Assembly: GCF_023973165.1 (NCBI RefSeq)
Contig: NZ_CP099547.1
Span: forward strand, 1,612,001-1,676,000
Direction: 5' to 3'
From: Arcanobacterium pinnipediorum
Lineage (GTDB): Bacteria > Actinomycetota > Actinomycetes > Actinomycetales > Actinomycetaceae
DNA: 64,000 nucleotides
Positions 24,472 through 33,643 of the stretch are shown here, piece by piece (position 1 is the stretch's first letter; each line of letters starts with the position of its first letter). The notes beneath the pieces were generated by a model. The model searched no databases, was not told where the DNA came from, and worked only from the letters and a program-made list of their open reading frames with translations. Position numbers and translations under genes: made by a program.

Positions 24472-24504
24472 TTGACGTTATCATTACTATTTTTATAACG
24501 TCAA
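24472..24504. promoter_or_regulatory. Inverted repeat TTGACGTTAT-N13-ATAACGTCAA
   Basis: The 10-bp arms are perfect and the centre-to-centre distance is 23 bp, about two helical turns. On the minus strand TTGACG of the right arm could also be a -35. It lies upstream of the structured leader of the NSS operon and downstream of the CPBP gene. A transcription factor site is likely; the factor is unknown. Confidence 0.6.
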
Positions 24505-24572
24505 ATTAATAAGGCCGGCATGTAACCAAGGGCACATTACTAGCGCAAATATGTCTCCGAGCTTTCCTGGCG

Positions 24573-25370
24573 TTACCTTAGCGCTAGTTTATCGAGATGT
24601 TTGGGTGAGCGTTTAACTAAGAGCACGACGATTGCGATCACCGCCAGCGTGAATTGTGGCAATAGCACAGCGATGGCAACACCCATGTCTGCCAGGACTC
24701 GATCGCCGATATCGATCACGAGTAGCGGGGTGACGTTTACAATCCAGTGGATCATTGCCGCTAGAATCGCCCGTTGCCACCACGATCCACCAGTCACCAT
24801 TTCTAAGCCCAGCGAGATCGCAATACATGTGGCAGCGAATAACACAAAGACCAGCGGATTTAGGAGCATGTGACCATGCCATGATGCCCAAATAATACCA
24901 ACATACACGGCCCCTGCGATCGTGCCGAAACGCTGGACGAAGAGTGGTTGGAGAAATCCGCGCCAGCCGATCTCTTCTAAGAACGCACCAAGAAATTGGA
25001 CGGTGAGGAAACCGACCAATGCCCAGTCAGTAAAAACGGCAGCGAAATTAACAACTTCGTGGCGTACTGCCAGTATGCAGGCAAAGCCTAAGTATGCGAG
25101 ACATAGGGCGGCTACTAGTAAAAACCGGCGTCGAAAAAATCCTTTTGAGGCTGGAGCAAGCAGAAGATAGTTCGTGAGGGACTCGCGATAAAAATACCAA
25201 GCGGTTGCCAAGCCTAGAGCTGGACCGAGCTGCGGGAAGGCGATGTAGTTGAGATCTACTGAGAGTAGAAGTTGCAGGCCAGCGAGCGCGATCGAATAGG
25301 TCAAGGTCGATAGCAGAAACACTGCTAGGATGTGTTTGGGGAGTTTGCGTACCGATAGTCGTTTAGTCAT
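24573..25370 (-). CDS. CPBP family intramembrane metalloprotease
   Basis: A 265-residue polytopic membrane protein of the CPBP/Abi (CAAX-processing-like) family. Catalytic motifs are EEIGWRGFLQPLF (EExxxR) near residue 135-147 and the second His-containing motif ASWHGHMLLNP near 163-173. These proteases are linked to bacteriocin self-immunity or processing of membrane substrates; here nothing indicates a bacteriocin. It follows the LacI-family gene by 13 bp and is probably the last gene of the alpha-glucoside operon, where its role is unclear. Confidence 0.85.
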   Translation of the reverse strand: MTKRLSVRKLPKHILAVFLLSTLTYSIALAGLQLLLSVDLNYIAFPQLGPALGLATAWYFYRESLTNYLLLAPASKGFFRRRFLLVAALCLAYLGFACILAVRHEVVNFAAVFTDWALVGFLTVQFLGAFLEEIGWRGFLQPLFVQRFGTIAGAVYVGIIWASWHGHMLLNPLVFVLFAATCIAISLGLEMVTGGSWWQRAILAAMIHWIVNVTPLLVIDIGDRVLADMGVAIAVLLPQFTLAVIAIVVLLVKRSPKHLDKLALR

Positions 25371-25383
25371 GCTCCACTTTAAC

Positions 25384-26376
25384 TTAAATCACGGTTCCGC
25401 CGTCGATAATCTGGGCTGGAAAATACACTGAAGAAATATCGCCTTCGCCATTAAACAGCGCAAGAACCTTATCCACGCAGGTTCGGCCCATCTGATAGCG
25501 ATCCGTACCACACTCGGTCGTGAAGGAAAAGTCTGCAGAATCAATAGGATATCGCGCACCGAACGTTATCAGCGAATAGTCTCGCCCCACATGCAATCCA
25601 GATCGCGGCGAAATGGATACCAACGTCGTTAAAGCCTCTGCGTTATCGCCCATCACCACAGTATGGCGATCGTAATGCGACAACTGGTCGAGAATTGGGA
25701 AAGCGCTCACTGGAGATGACGGCAAACGCAATAGTGAAACATCTACTCCCGTGCGCACTTGAGCTTCACCGATTCCACGAATAATGACATCAGTGATGCG
25801 CGCAAAATCTGAGCGATGCTCGCAGCGAACCACGACGATACAGCGTTGATGCCCACGTTGGTGCGCATATTCGACCCCACGCCGTCCAATATCCATAAAA
25901 TCTGATTCCACAAACGGAACCCGATCTGTACCAGGTGAACCTAGAAATACGCTCGGGATCTGCTCTTCTTCCACCACGCCTTCGCGCCAATCGTTATCAG
26001 CAACTTCCATCATGATCAGCGCGTCAACCATTTTCGATCGCAAATAGGCTCGAAACGTCTCCGGATCATCGTGTGCAACAACTGGAATAGTGAGCATAAT
26101 GCCATGTTCTGCCGCACGATCACGCATTCCAGCAATATATTCGCCAGCAATCTGATCGATTCCATGCTCGCCAACCCCGAAATGCAACCCGATTGTACGC
26201 AGCGAACGAGCCGCTAAATTCCCGGCCCATCGATGCGGCACATATCCTAACTCGTCAATCGCCTTTCGAACACGGGCTTGAGTTTGCGCGGAGGTGGGAC
26301 GTTGCCCGTTAAGCACATAAGAGACGGTTGATGGCGATACGCCAGCGCGTTTCGCCACATCTGCACGAGTCGCCAT
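25384..26376 (-). CDS. LacI family transcriptional regulator
   Basis: A 330-residue LacI/GalR-type repressor. The N-terminal helix-turn-helix ATRADVAKRAGVSPSTVSYVLNG is complete with the hinge helix region, and the periplasmic-binding-like effector domain (about 60-330) follows. The open frame also allows a TTG one codon earlier; I chose the ATG. It lies downstream of an alpha-glucosidase and its ABC transporter in the same operon, so it most likely senses the sugar and represses the operon. A palindrome of the LacI type (31494-31509) lies in the operon promoter. Confidence 0.9.
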   Translation of the reverse strand: MATRADVAKRAGVSPSTVSYVLNGQRPTSAQTQARVRKAIDELGYVPHRWAGNLAARSLRTIGLHFGVGEHGIDQIAGEYIAGMRDRAAEHGIMLTIPVVAHDDPETFRAYLRSKMVDALIMMEVADNDWREGVVEEEQIPSVFLGSPGTDRVPFVESDFMDIGRRGVEYAHQRGHQRCIVVVRCEHRSDFARITDVIIRGIGEAQVRTGVDVSLLRLPSSPVSAFPILDQLSHYDRHTVVMGDNAEALTTLVSISPRSGLHVGRDYSLITFGARYPIDSADFSFTTECGTDRYQMGRTCVDKVLALFNGEGDISSVYFPAQIIDGGTVI

Positions 26377-26423
26377 CAACCTACTCTTTCATCAATTCTC
26401 AGTCAGTGTGGGAGGAATAATCT

Positions 26424-28106
26424 CTACGATAGCCAGGCTGCGGTATTGGCAGCAATATCAATACCACCTGGAACTACCCGGCAGCTTCCCGAAGATAAGT
26501 CAATGGTATATTCTCCCGGAATAACCACCGGTTCGCTAGCCATGTTAAGTACCAGCGTCAGCTTGCCATTGCGTACCACCAAGACTTCGTCATTTTCATG
26601 ATCGATCCAGGTAATATCACCGTGACCTATATCGTAGTGCCGACGCCGATCAATTATCGTTCGATAAAAATTCAAGACCGAATCTGGATCGTCTTGTTGA
26701 CGTTGGGCTGCATATTCATGCCAATACTGTGGCTGCGGTAGCCACGGATCGGCTCCGAAACCGGTATCTTCAGGGTCTGCTTTCCATGGCAGCGGCACCC
26801 GGCAACCATCTCGCCCGCGCACCTTATAGCCGGTACGCTCCCACGTAGGATCCTGACGCGCCTCATCAGGCATATCGGTTACTTCTGGCAACCCAAGTTC
26901 TTCACCTTGATAAAGGTACACTGAGCCTGGCAAACCAAAAGTAAACAAGGTCATTGCTAAACCTCGCTGCAACCCCAGCTCGCGATCAGGCTGGCGATCT
27001 CCAAGACCAATACCACCTTCAGTGTCATAGCCCGGCTCAAAGCCAAAGCGTGAGGGGTGGCGAACGACGTCGTGATTGGACAAAACCCAGGTAACTGGAG
27101 CGCCCACTTTGCTCATTTCGCTCAGGGTTTGGTCAATAATCATCCGCAACCGCTTCGGACGCCAACCGCACTTGAGATAATCAAAATTAAACGCTTGGCT
27201 CATTTCCTCTTCACGCACATATAACGCACCACGCGAGGGTGGATCAACCCACGCTTCTGCAACGAGCATTCGATCACGCCCATATTCATTGAGCACGTTA
27301 CGCCATTGCCGATAGATCTCATGTACACCGTCTTGATCGAACATTGGACCTGAATCAAGCGCATCTGGATCACGGTTGTCATCAGCCCAACGATCTGTTC
27401 CACGCAAATCGTCTGGCAGGCCATCTTGTTTCACCAAGCCATGCGCTACATCAACCCGGAATCCATCAACTCCCAGATCACACCAGAACCGCAGATAATC
27501 GATAAAAAGCTGGTGTACATCGTCATTATTCCAATCGAAATCAGGCTGCTGGGGAGCAAATAAATGCAAATACCACCAGTGACGATCTTCTTCACGCCCG
27601 GTTAACGGCTCAACCGGAGACCACGCTGGCCCACCAAACATCGACCCCCAATTGTTCGGCGGCTGGCCTTGCGAATAACGGAAAATATAACGGGCACGCT
27701 CGGGCGAATCATGCCCGGCACGCAACGCCTCTTGGAACCAACGGTGTTGATCAGAAGAATGGTTAGGAACGACGTCGATAATCACCTTTATTCCTACTGC
27801 ATGCGCCCGCGAAATAAGTTCTTGGACCTCATCTAAGGAACCATACTCGGGGTTAATATCGAAATAATCAGCGACGTCGTATCCAGCATCAGCTTGCGGA
27901 GATGGATAGAACGGCGAAATCCAGATCGCATCAACGCCCAAGGCACTCAAGTAATCAAGTTTTTCGATGATCCCCGCAATATCTCCTAAACCATCACCAT
28001 TCGTATCGTTAAAGCTTCGCGGATAGACCTGATAGATGACCGCGTTTCGCCACCACTGATCAGCGTCAGAGCGCACAACCATATTCTTCCTTTCGTTTTT
28101 CTGCAT
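26424..28106 (-). CDS. GH13 alpha-glucosidase (oligo-1,6-glucosidase type)
   Basis: About 560 residues, glycoside hydrolase family 13, alpha-glucosidase/oligo-1,6-glucosidase/trehalose-6-P hydrolase type. Conserved regions in order are WWRNAVIYQVYPRSF, DVVPNHSSDQHRWF (region I), GFRVDVAHG (region II, nucleophile Asp), VAEAWVD (region III, acid/base Glu) and LSNHDVVRH (region IV). There is no signal peptide, so it is cytoplasmic and acts on imported sugar. Starts at 28106 (after GGGAGA) and 28082 (after GAAAGGAAG) are both plausible; the open frame to 28172 looks too long. It sits behind a complete sugar ABC importer, which fits uptake and cleavage of alpha-glucosides such as isomaltose, maltose or trehalulose. 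Confidence 0.9.
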   Translation of the reverse strand: MQKNERKNMVVRSDADQWWRNAVIYQVYPRSFNDTNGDGLGDIAGIIEKLDYLSALGVDAIWISPFYPSPQADAGYDVADYFDINPEYGSLDEVQELISRAHAVGIKVIIDVVPNHSSDQHRWFQEALRAGHDSPERARYIFRYSQGQPPNNWGSMFGGPAWSPVEPLTGREEDRHWWYLHLFAPQQPDFDWNNDDVHQLFIDYLRFWCDLGVDGFRVDVAHGLVKQDGLPDDLRGTDRWADDNRDPDALDSGPMFDQDGVHEIYRQWRNVLNEYGRDRMLVAEAWVDPPSRGALYVREEEMSQAFNFDYLKCGWRPKRLRMIIDQTLSEMSKVGAPVTWVLSNHDVVRHPSRFGFEPGYDTEGGIGLGDRQPDRELGLQRGLAMTLFTFGLPGSVYLYQGEELGLPEVTDMPDEARQDPTWERTGYKVRGRDGCRVPLPWKADPEDTGFGADPWLPQPQYWHEYAAQRQQDDPDSVLNFYRTIIDRRRHYDIGHGDITWIDHENDEVLVVRNGKLTLVLNMASEPVVIPGEYTIDLSSGSCRVVPGGIDIAANTAAWLS

Positions 28107-28173
28107 ATTAGTCTCCCTGCCAGTGCGGCGTCCAAAATCCCTTGCTGGCGATCTACCGCCTCCCATCTCCACC

Positions 28174-28204
28174 GCGGCGTTAAGTTAGCGCGGCGTTAAG
28201 TTAG
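28174..28204. repeat. 16-bp tandem duplication before the glucosidase gene
   Basis: GCGGCGTTAAGTTAG occurs twice with a 16-bp period in the gap between the permease and glucosidase genes. It is small and non-coding. Confidence 0.85.
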
Positions 28205-28215
28205 GCAGTAATACG

Positions 28216-29058
28216 TTATTTCACACCACCAGCGGCAAGACCAGCAACAATGCGTCGCTGGAAAATCAGAACCAGAATAACGAGCGGAATCGTCACCACA
28301 ATTCCCGCCGCCATCTGTGAACCGTAAGGAGTTTCAAACTGTGAAACGCCACCGAACTTCGAGATCGCTACCGGCGCGGTTTGCATGGCCTGATCGTTAA
28401 TCATCGTTACCGCAATCATAAACTCATTCCACGCCGTGATAAAAACAATGATCGCCGTCGTAAAAACACCAGGTGCCGCCAAGGGCATAATGATCTTGCG
28501 GAACGCTTGGCCCGGAGTGCACCCGTCAATCAACGCCGCCTGCTCAAGTTCAACCGGCATCTGCCGGAAAAAGCTATGTAGGTTCCATACTGCTAACGGC
28601 AATGCGAAAGACAGCGAGGGCAAAATCATCGCCTGGTAGGTATTGATCCAGCCAATATCGGTAAACAGCTGCAACAGCGGAACGATGATCGCCACAATCG
28701 GGAACATCGACGTCGCAACGATCACCGTCAAAATGAAAGTTTTCCCGCGGAACTGCAGTCGAGCCAAAGCATAAGCAGTAAACGTGGCAACGACAAGGGC
28801 TAACACCGTCGTCGTCCCGGCAACAATCACTGAGTTCACTAGGGCTCTACCAAAACCGCGAGAAGGATCGAAAACCGCTCCGTAGTTTTCAAAACTGATC
28901 TCACTAGGCCACAGCGAGGTTTCAAAGATTTTCGTCGCTGGACGAATCGAGGAGATGAACATCCAATAAAACGGTGCTAAACAGAACACAACGATGCCGA
29001 TAATCCCCAAGACAGAGGAGGTGTTGGACAACCCTTGGCGTAACTTCTTCACTTTCAT
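28216..29058 (-). CDS. Sugar ABC transporter permease (MalG-like)
   Basis: A 280-residue inner-membrane permease with six hydrophobic segments and the EAA loop QAALIDGCTPGQAFRKIIMPLAAPG, shown in part by EQAALIDGCT..G near residue 175-200. That loop docks the ATPase. It is a MalG/CUT1-type partner of the MalF-like permease, whose stop overlaps this start by four bases. No ATP-binding subunit gene is present in the operon, so a shared MsiK-type ATPase encoded elsewhere is expected, as is common in actinobacteria. Confidence 0.9.
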   Translation of the reverse strand: MKVKKLRQGLSNTSSVLGIIGIVVFCLAPFYWMFISSIRPATKIFETSLWPSEISFENYGAVFDPSRGFGRALVNSVIVAGTTTVLALVVATFTAYALARLQFRGKTFILTVIVATSMFPIVAIIVPLLQLFTDIGWINTYQAMILPSLSFALPLAVWNLHSFFRQMPVELEQAALIDGCTPGQAFRKIIMPLAAPGVFTTAIIVFITAWNEFMIAVTMINDQAMQTAPVAISKFGGVSQFETPYGSQMAAGIVVTIPLVILVLIFQRRIVAGLAAGGVK

Positions 29059-30092
29059 GCTACTGCCTCCTGAGTATTTCGACTACGTTTGCGCGCCAAC
29101 CGCGAATTCGCAAACAACTTACGTAACGGAATCTTGGATTTTTCCTCTGCTCCGATCACTTCTGCGCCGGCAACTTTAATAAAAGCAAACGCGATAAGGA
29201 AAACGTATGCGAACAGCATCAAGGCATAGGCGGCAGCTGAACCATACCGCAAATTCGAGGCTTCATCTTGAACCAGCATAGACAGTGTTTCCACAGATCC
29301 TTTGCGCGCACCGATCAAAATATAGGGTAGGTCGAACATCCGCAACGCATCAAGTAACCGGAAGAGCACGGCAACAACGAGTGCAGGTTTGACTAGCGGG
29401 AGGGTGATCCGGCGTAAGCGCTGCCACGCATTGGCACCATCGATCTTTGCCGCTTCATAGACTTCGTCCGGGATAACTTGCAAACCGGCAAGCGTCAACA
29501 AGCCGATAAACGGCGCTGTTTTCCACGTATCGGCAACAATAATGGCCATCTTTGCCGGAATGTCAGAAGTTGCCCACAAGATCTGAGTACCCAAAAGCGC
29601 ATTGGCTGCACCGTGGGCATCAAAAATCCACTTCCACAAAATAGCCGATACCGCTGTTGGAATCGCCCACGGAACGAGAATCGCAGCACGCACCAGCCCG
29701 CGCCCGCGCATAGCCCGATGCATAATGAGCGCCATCGTGATGCCTAAAATCGTCTCTAGGCTGACCGTTAATAGCGCAAAGATCGTCGTATTTGATGCCG
29801 CATTCCAAAACCGCTGCCCAGATTCACCGATGAACATATTGGCATAGTTTTGTAAGCCCACGAATGGCGCGGTTTCATTAACAAAGCCAGTTTCCGGATC
29901 GATACCTTTAACACCAAAGAGCGATTGGTAGACGGCGGTCAAAGTTGGGAAGATGACGACGATAGTAATGATGAGAATTGTGGGTGCTACTAAAAGCCAC
30001 GCTAGGCGGCTTTGGCGCCGAGCCGCGTCACGCCGTTGTGGCCGCGCAACGATGGAATCTAGTCGAGTATGAGTAGTGCGTGACATTCTCAT
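29055..30092 (-). CDS. Sugar ABC transporter permease (MalF-like)
   Basis: A 345-residue CUT1-type permease with an Arg-rich N-terminus, six membrane spans and the EAA motif EAAKIDGANAWQRLRRITLP near residue 235. It pairs with the MalG-like protein (four-base overlap) and the lipoprotein encoded 85 bp upstream. GAGGACAACC precedes the ATG. The C-terminal extension after the last span (about 40 residues, basic) is longer than usual but unremarkable. Confidence 0.9.
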   Translation of the reverse strand: MRMSRTTHTRLDSIVARPQRRDAARRQSRLAWLLVAPTILIITIVVIFPTLTAVYQSLFGVKGIDPETGFVNETAPFVGLQNYANMFIGESGQRFWNAASNTTIFALLTVSLETILGITMALIMHRAMRGRGLVRAAILVPWAIPTAVSAILWKWIFDAHGAANALLGTQILWATSDIPAKMAIIVADTWKTAPFIGLLTLAGLQVIPDEVYEAAKIDGANAWQRLRRITLPLVKPALVVAVLFRLLDALRMFDLPYILIGARKGSVETLSMLVQDEASNLRYGSAAAYALMLFAYVFLIAFAFIKVAGAEVIGAEEKSKIPLRKLFANSRLARKRSRNTQEAVA

Positions 30093-30177
30093 GGTTGTCC
30101 TCTAGTTCAGGGAAGAATACTTCACAAGCAGGAAGAAAGTGGTGGGGCAGTATTTGTGCTACCCCACCATCTTCACG

Positions 30178-31455
30178 TTACTTCACAAGTTCATTGAGCT
30201 TCTTCGACAGCTGAGTGATGGCTTCATCAGCTGAAGTTTCGCCCTTGAGCGCCGGGAAGATTGCATCTTGGATTGCTGCGGTAACGTCACCGTAGTTGGC
30301 AACCTGTGGGCGTGGTGCGGCTGCTTCAATCGAAGCTTTGAGCACTGGCAGGTAGGGGTAGGCTTCAATATTGCTCGGATCATCATAAAGAGCTGTGTAG
30401 GTTGGAGCTAGTGACATTTCCTCAAGCTGGTAGTTCGAGATTTCCTTTGAGGTATAGAACTTAACGAAGTCGAGTGCGGTTGCCTTGTTCTTGCAGTAGG
30501 TGGAAATAGCTGCGTTGTGGCCGCCGAGGGAGGAAGCACCAACTTTTCCAGCTTCAAACCCTGGCATTGGGGCAATGCCGAACTTGCCGTCCATCGTCTT
30601 TTGCGTCAAGGAGTATTGGTATGGCCAATTGCGGTAAAAGACTAGACGGTCACCTTCAAATGCGGCTCGTCCTTCTTCTTCTTTGTAGGTCAATGCTTCT
30701 TGTGGGATGAAGTTAGACTTAAAGCCATCGATCACTTTTTGCAGACCGTCTCGAGCTTGTTGGGAATCGACGACGACTTTACCTTCGGCGTCAACAATTT
30801 CTCCGCCCGCTGAATGGATAGCTTCATCAATGTTGACTGTTAGACCTTCATATTTAGCGAACTGACCGCCATAGCAACCGATGTTTTCGTGTCCGGGGAG
30901 TTGGCGAACTGCTTCACATTGCTTTTCCATATCGTCCCACGTCTTTGGAGCTTCGGTGATGCCGGCTTGTTCGAGGAGATCTTTACGGTAATAGAGGAAG
31001 CCACCGTCAGATGCGTGTGGCATCGCATAAAGTTTGCCGCGATATTCTCCTGTTTTCCACACCGGTTCCATAATTTCTGACTTGGGGAATTGATCAGCTG
31101 GAAGCTCATCGATCCAGCGATTTGCCGCAAATTCTGATACCCATACGTTATCGACGGATAGAACACAGTAGGCATCTGATTTGGTTTGTGCGTTTTGGAT
31201 CATGGACTGACGCTGCTGGTCTGCTTCAGTGGAAAGCTCAACTAAGCTAACTTCTTCATCTGGATGGGCTTTATTCCACTGGTCGATAATATTGACGAGC
31301 TTTCCAGAGTTGTCTTTTCCTTGGACGTAGGTGATTGGGCCGCGTCCTTCAAATGATCCTGATTCTGGTGTGGCAGCATCGTCGCCGCCACTGCATGCAC
31401 TAAGCATTGATACAGCCATACCTAGCGCCAAAATGGTAGAAAATGTTTTCTTCAT
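30178..31455 (-). CDS. Sugar-binding lipoprotein of the alpha-glucoside ABC importer
   Basis: A 425-residue extracellular solute-binding protein (family 1, MalE-like). The type II signal peptide MKKTFSTILALGMAVSMLSAC ends in lipobox LSAC. The body has the family features of a two-lobed binding protein, including ITYVQGKDNSGKLVNIIDQWN near the start and LGGHNAAISTYCKNKATALDF near residue 315. It opens the operon SBP-MalF-MalG-glucosidase-LacI-CPBP. Expression is probably controlled by the LacI protein through the palindrome 40-55 bp upstream. Confidence 0.9.
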   Translation of the reverse strand: MKKTFSTILALGMAVSMLSACSGGDDAATPESGSFEGRGPITYVQGKDNSGKLVNIIDQWNKAHPDEEVSLVELSTEADQQRQSMIQNAQTKSDAYCVLSVDNVWVSEFAANRWIDELPADQFPKSEIMEPVWKTGEYRGKLYAMPHASDGGFLYYRKDLLEQAGITEAPKTWDDMEKQCEAVRQLPGHENIGCYGGQFAKYEGLTVNIDEAIHSAGGEIVDAEGKVVVDSQQARDGLQKVIDGFKSNFIPQEALTYKEEEGRAAFEGDRLVFYRNWPYQYSLTQKTMDGKFGIAPMPGFEAGKVGASSLGGHNAAISTYCKNKATALDFVKFYTSKEISNYQLEEMSLAPTYTALYDDPSNIEAYPYLPVLKASIEAAAPRPQVANYGDVTAAIQDAIFPALKGETSADEAITQLSKKLNELVK

Positions 31456-31493
31456 GCTGTGAAACCCCTTTGTTATCGAGCATTGACATAATC

Positions 31494-31509
31494 ATCGACG
31501 CGCGCCGAT
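31494..31509 (-). promoter_or_regulatory. Probable LacI-type operator of the alpha-glucoside operon
   Basis: ATCGACGCGCGCCGAT is a 16-bp palindrome with one mismatched pair and a central CG, the architecture of LacI/GalR operators. It lies 39 bp before the binding-protein start, between TTGGTT and an AT-rich -10-like stretch on the minus strand. The operon's own LacI-family protein is the obvious candidate to bind it. Confidence 0.55.
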
Positions 31510-31727
31510 AAACCAACTTTACCACACCGTATGCTCCACGTCACATCAAGGATGTTTTAGAGGAGATGTTCGGCACATTACACGTTGCACATTTGGGCAA
31601 TATCACCCCATCATCGCGGTAAAATTTGACTGTATTCACATCCGTCGCGGCAAGATTTGCACACCGATACTCTGCATAGAGCATTCGAAAAACTTGCTCT
31701 GCGATCAACGACACTACTAGGAACACC

Positions 31728-33557
31728 ATGCCTCAATCACTGACACATAAAGCTAAAGCAGCTTTCTTACTCGCCGTCGTCCTTATTCTTTCGGCGTGCG
31801 GTGCAAAAGTGACCACTGCGGTCGATATCGCTGACGACGGTTCGGGTACCCGCACGATCACGTTGACCATGGAGCGAGATCCAGACAAGGAAAGCCGCAT
31901 CAACGGCGGATTCGACGCCATCGATACCTCCATCAAGAAGCACCTACCGCCAGAACTTACCTACTCAGGTTTGACGGTTAGCGACGCTCAAGCAACAGCA
32001 AACCTAACCTTGAGTTTTTCAAGTTTCAATGACTACCGCGAGAAAGTGGCGAACCTCTTGGAATACTCCGGTGTGGAACTCAAACCACATATTTCCATTG
32101 TCAACTCGGATTCGCCACTTGCCAACGGCTTTAGCTACTATGAAAACTTCAGTTCCACCGACCTGATCGAGTGGATACCACAATCACTCGTCACCGACGG
32201 CGTTATTAGCCAAGAAAATAAGTCCAGCGTCTTCGCCACCAGTGAACCAGGGAAGATTACTGCGAAGGGGAAAACCTACGACGTCGAATCAGGTTACCTT
32301 GACGTTAAAGACAGCGCCGACAACCGCTTTGCCAGTGTGTTCATCAATATCGATGAACTCGCCGACGGTTCATTCGAAACTATCGTCTACCTCGTTCGCG
32401 ACGAAAAACCAGCAGGCCCCGTTATTGAACAGGAAGACGCATATCTATCGTCTATCGATATCGACGACGTCGAGATCGACAAAGCCGACAGCTATAGTTC
32501 ACTCTACGAACGAACAATCAAATTTTCTTCGAAAGACAGCGCCGAACTAGCCAAGCACTTCGATAAAGTCTTCCTCACCAACAATACGAAGTTTGACTCC
32601 GAGCTCGATACCTCCACACCCTATTCACTTGAAATAACTACTAATTACACCGGAAGTATCGACACCTCCAAGATTGCCGATACTCGATTCGCCTACATAT
32701 CTCTCAGCCCGGTTGGCGCAGACGGATTTCCCGTATCCGTCGGAGATAACGCACCGCTTCCTGATATTTCCATGACCGTATCTCGACCAATCACCATTGA
32801 TGCGTTCGACGTTGCGATGGAAGTCACAGATGATCACTCTTCAGATCTGACGATCAGCTTAAATATCCCTGCCGAGCAGGCCAAACCATTTGATCGTCTC
32901 ATCACCGATAAACTCACTCCCCCTAAAGAGCTTGGTACGTTGTCAGTGACCGATAAAGGAGATATGCGCCACTACACAATCGAGCTCTCCGGAATCACTA
33001 TAGATAACTCTGACGTGCTGAAGTTCTTGAATGGCACGGCTTACGCCACCACCACCGAGCCAGGCAAAGACGCAGACTACTTTGTTGCAATCCAGATGTC
33101 ACCAAAAGATTTCCTCGGAGTGCAAGCATCGAAGGTCTCCGCAATAATCACCTTGCCTGGTGGGGACACATTTGTAAATGATCGCGCACCGGGCACCTCG
33201 GATTGGAGGATTAATGGCGGACAAGCACTCCTTGATACGTTTGCGGAAGACATTAATTTTACTGCCGGAGCTGTGCAACATTCCCAGATAGGTCTATATA
33301 TCGCCATCGCGCTTGGTGTGCTGATGCTCATTGGTCTGATCTTGGCATTCGTGTTCCGCAAGCAGCTCAAGGCAAAACTAGCTGCCAACCGCGAAAAGCG
33401 CCAGGCAGCGGCAGCAGCTGCGACAGTTGCACAACCGCAACCACAAACACCTACCGGACCTGCTGCAACACCGACACAACCACAAACACCTACCGGACCT
33501 GCTGCAACACCGACACAACCTGGTCCAAAAGACTTCGACGACTCTGACCTCATTTAG
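31728..33557 (+). CDS. Lipoprotein with LppM-like N-terminus, C-terminal membrane anchor and repeats
   Basis: A 609-residue protein. The N-terminus carries a type II signal peptide with lipobox ILSACG (about residue 20-24). The region after it (KVTTAVDIADDGSGTRTITL) resembles the start of LppM/DUF3153-type domains, which bind lipids in mycobacteria; the rest, rich in Asp, Ser and Thr, is not recognised. Near residue 535-557 there is a membrane span (IGLYIAIALGVLMLIGLILAF), then a basic stretch and a cytoplasmic tail of PQTPTGPAATPTQ repeats ending FDDSDLI. It is therefore anchored at both ends. It stands alone, divergent from the alpha-glucoside operon. Confidence 0.72.
   Translation: MPQSLTHKAKAAFLLAVVLILSACGAKVTTAVDIADDGSGTRTITLTMERDPDKESRINGGFDAIDTSIKKHLPPELTYSGLTVSDAQATANLTLSFSSFNDYREKVANLLEYSGVELKPHISIVNSDSPLANGFSYYENFSSTDLIEWIPQSLVTDGVISQENKSSVFATSEPGKITAKGKTYDVESGYLDVKDSADNRFASVFINIDELADGSFETIVYLVRDEKPAGPVIEQEDAYLSSIDIDDVEIDKADSYSSLYERTIKFSSKDSAELAKHFDKVFLTNNTKFDSELDTSTPYSLEITTNYTGSIDTSKIADTRFAYISLSPVGADGFPVSVGDNAPLPDISMTVSRPITIDAFDVAMEVTDDHSSDLTISLNIPAEQAKPFDRLITDKLTPPKELGTLSVTDKGDMRHYTIELSGITIDNSDVLKFLNGTAYATTTEPGKDADYFVAIQMSPKDFLGVQASKVSAIITLPGGDTFVNDRAPGTSDWRINGGQALLDTFAEDINFTAGAVQHSQIGLYIAIALGVLMLIGLILAFVFRKQLKAKLAANREKRQAAAAAATVAQPQPQTPTGPAATPTQPQTPTGPAATPTQPGPKDFDDSDLI
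33441..33518. repeat. 39-bp perfect tandem repeat in coding sequence
   Basis: Two identical 39-bp units (33441-33479 and 33480-33518) encode PQTPTGPAATPTQ twice in the C-terminal tail of the LppM-like protein. Perfect identity at DNA level indicates a recent duplication. Confidence 0.92.
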
Positions 33558-33570
33558 GTCATAGCACTCA

Positions 33571-33626
33571 TAGACTCCCTATAGTTTTCGGAAGTAGTGT
33601 TTCGAAAACCATAGGGAGTCTACTTT
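33571..33626. terminator. Long terminator hairpin between convergent genes
   Basis: TAGACTCCCTATAGTTTTCG pairs with CGAAAACCATAGGGAGTCTA (one mismatch), followed by CTTTT on the plus strand. It separates the LppM-like gene from the convergent GNAT gene. Confidence 0.85.
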
Positions 33627-33643
33627 TAGCACTGCGGAAAATC

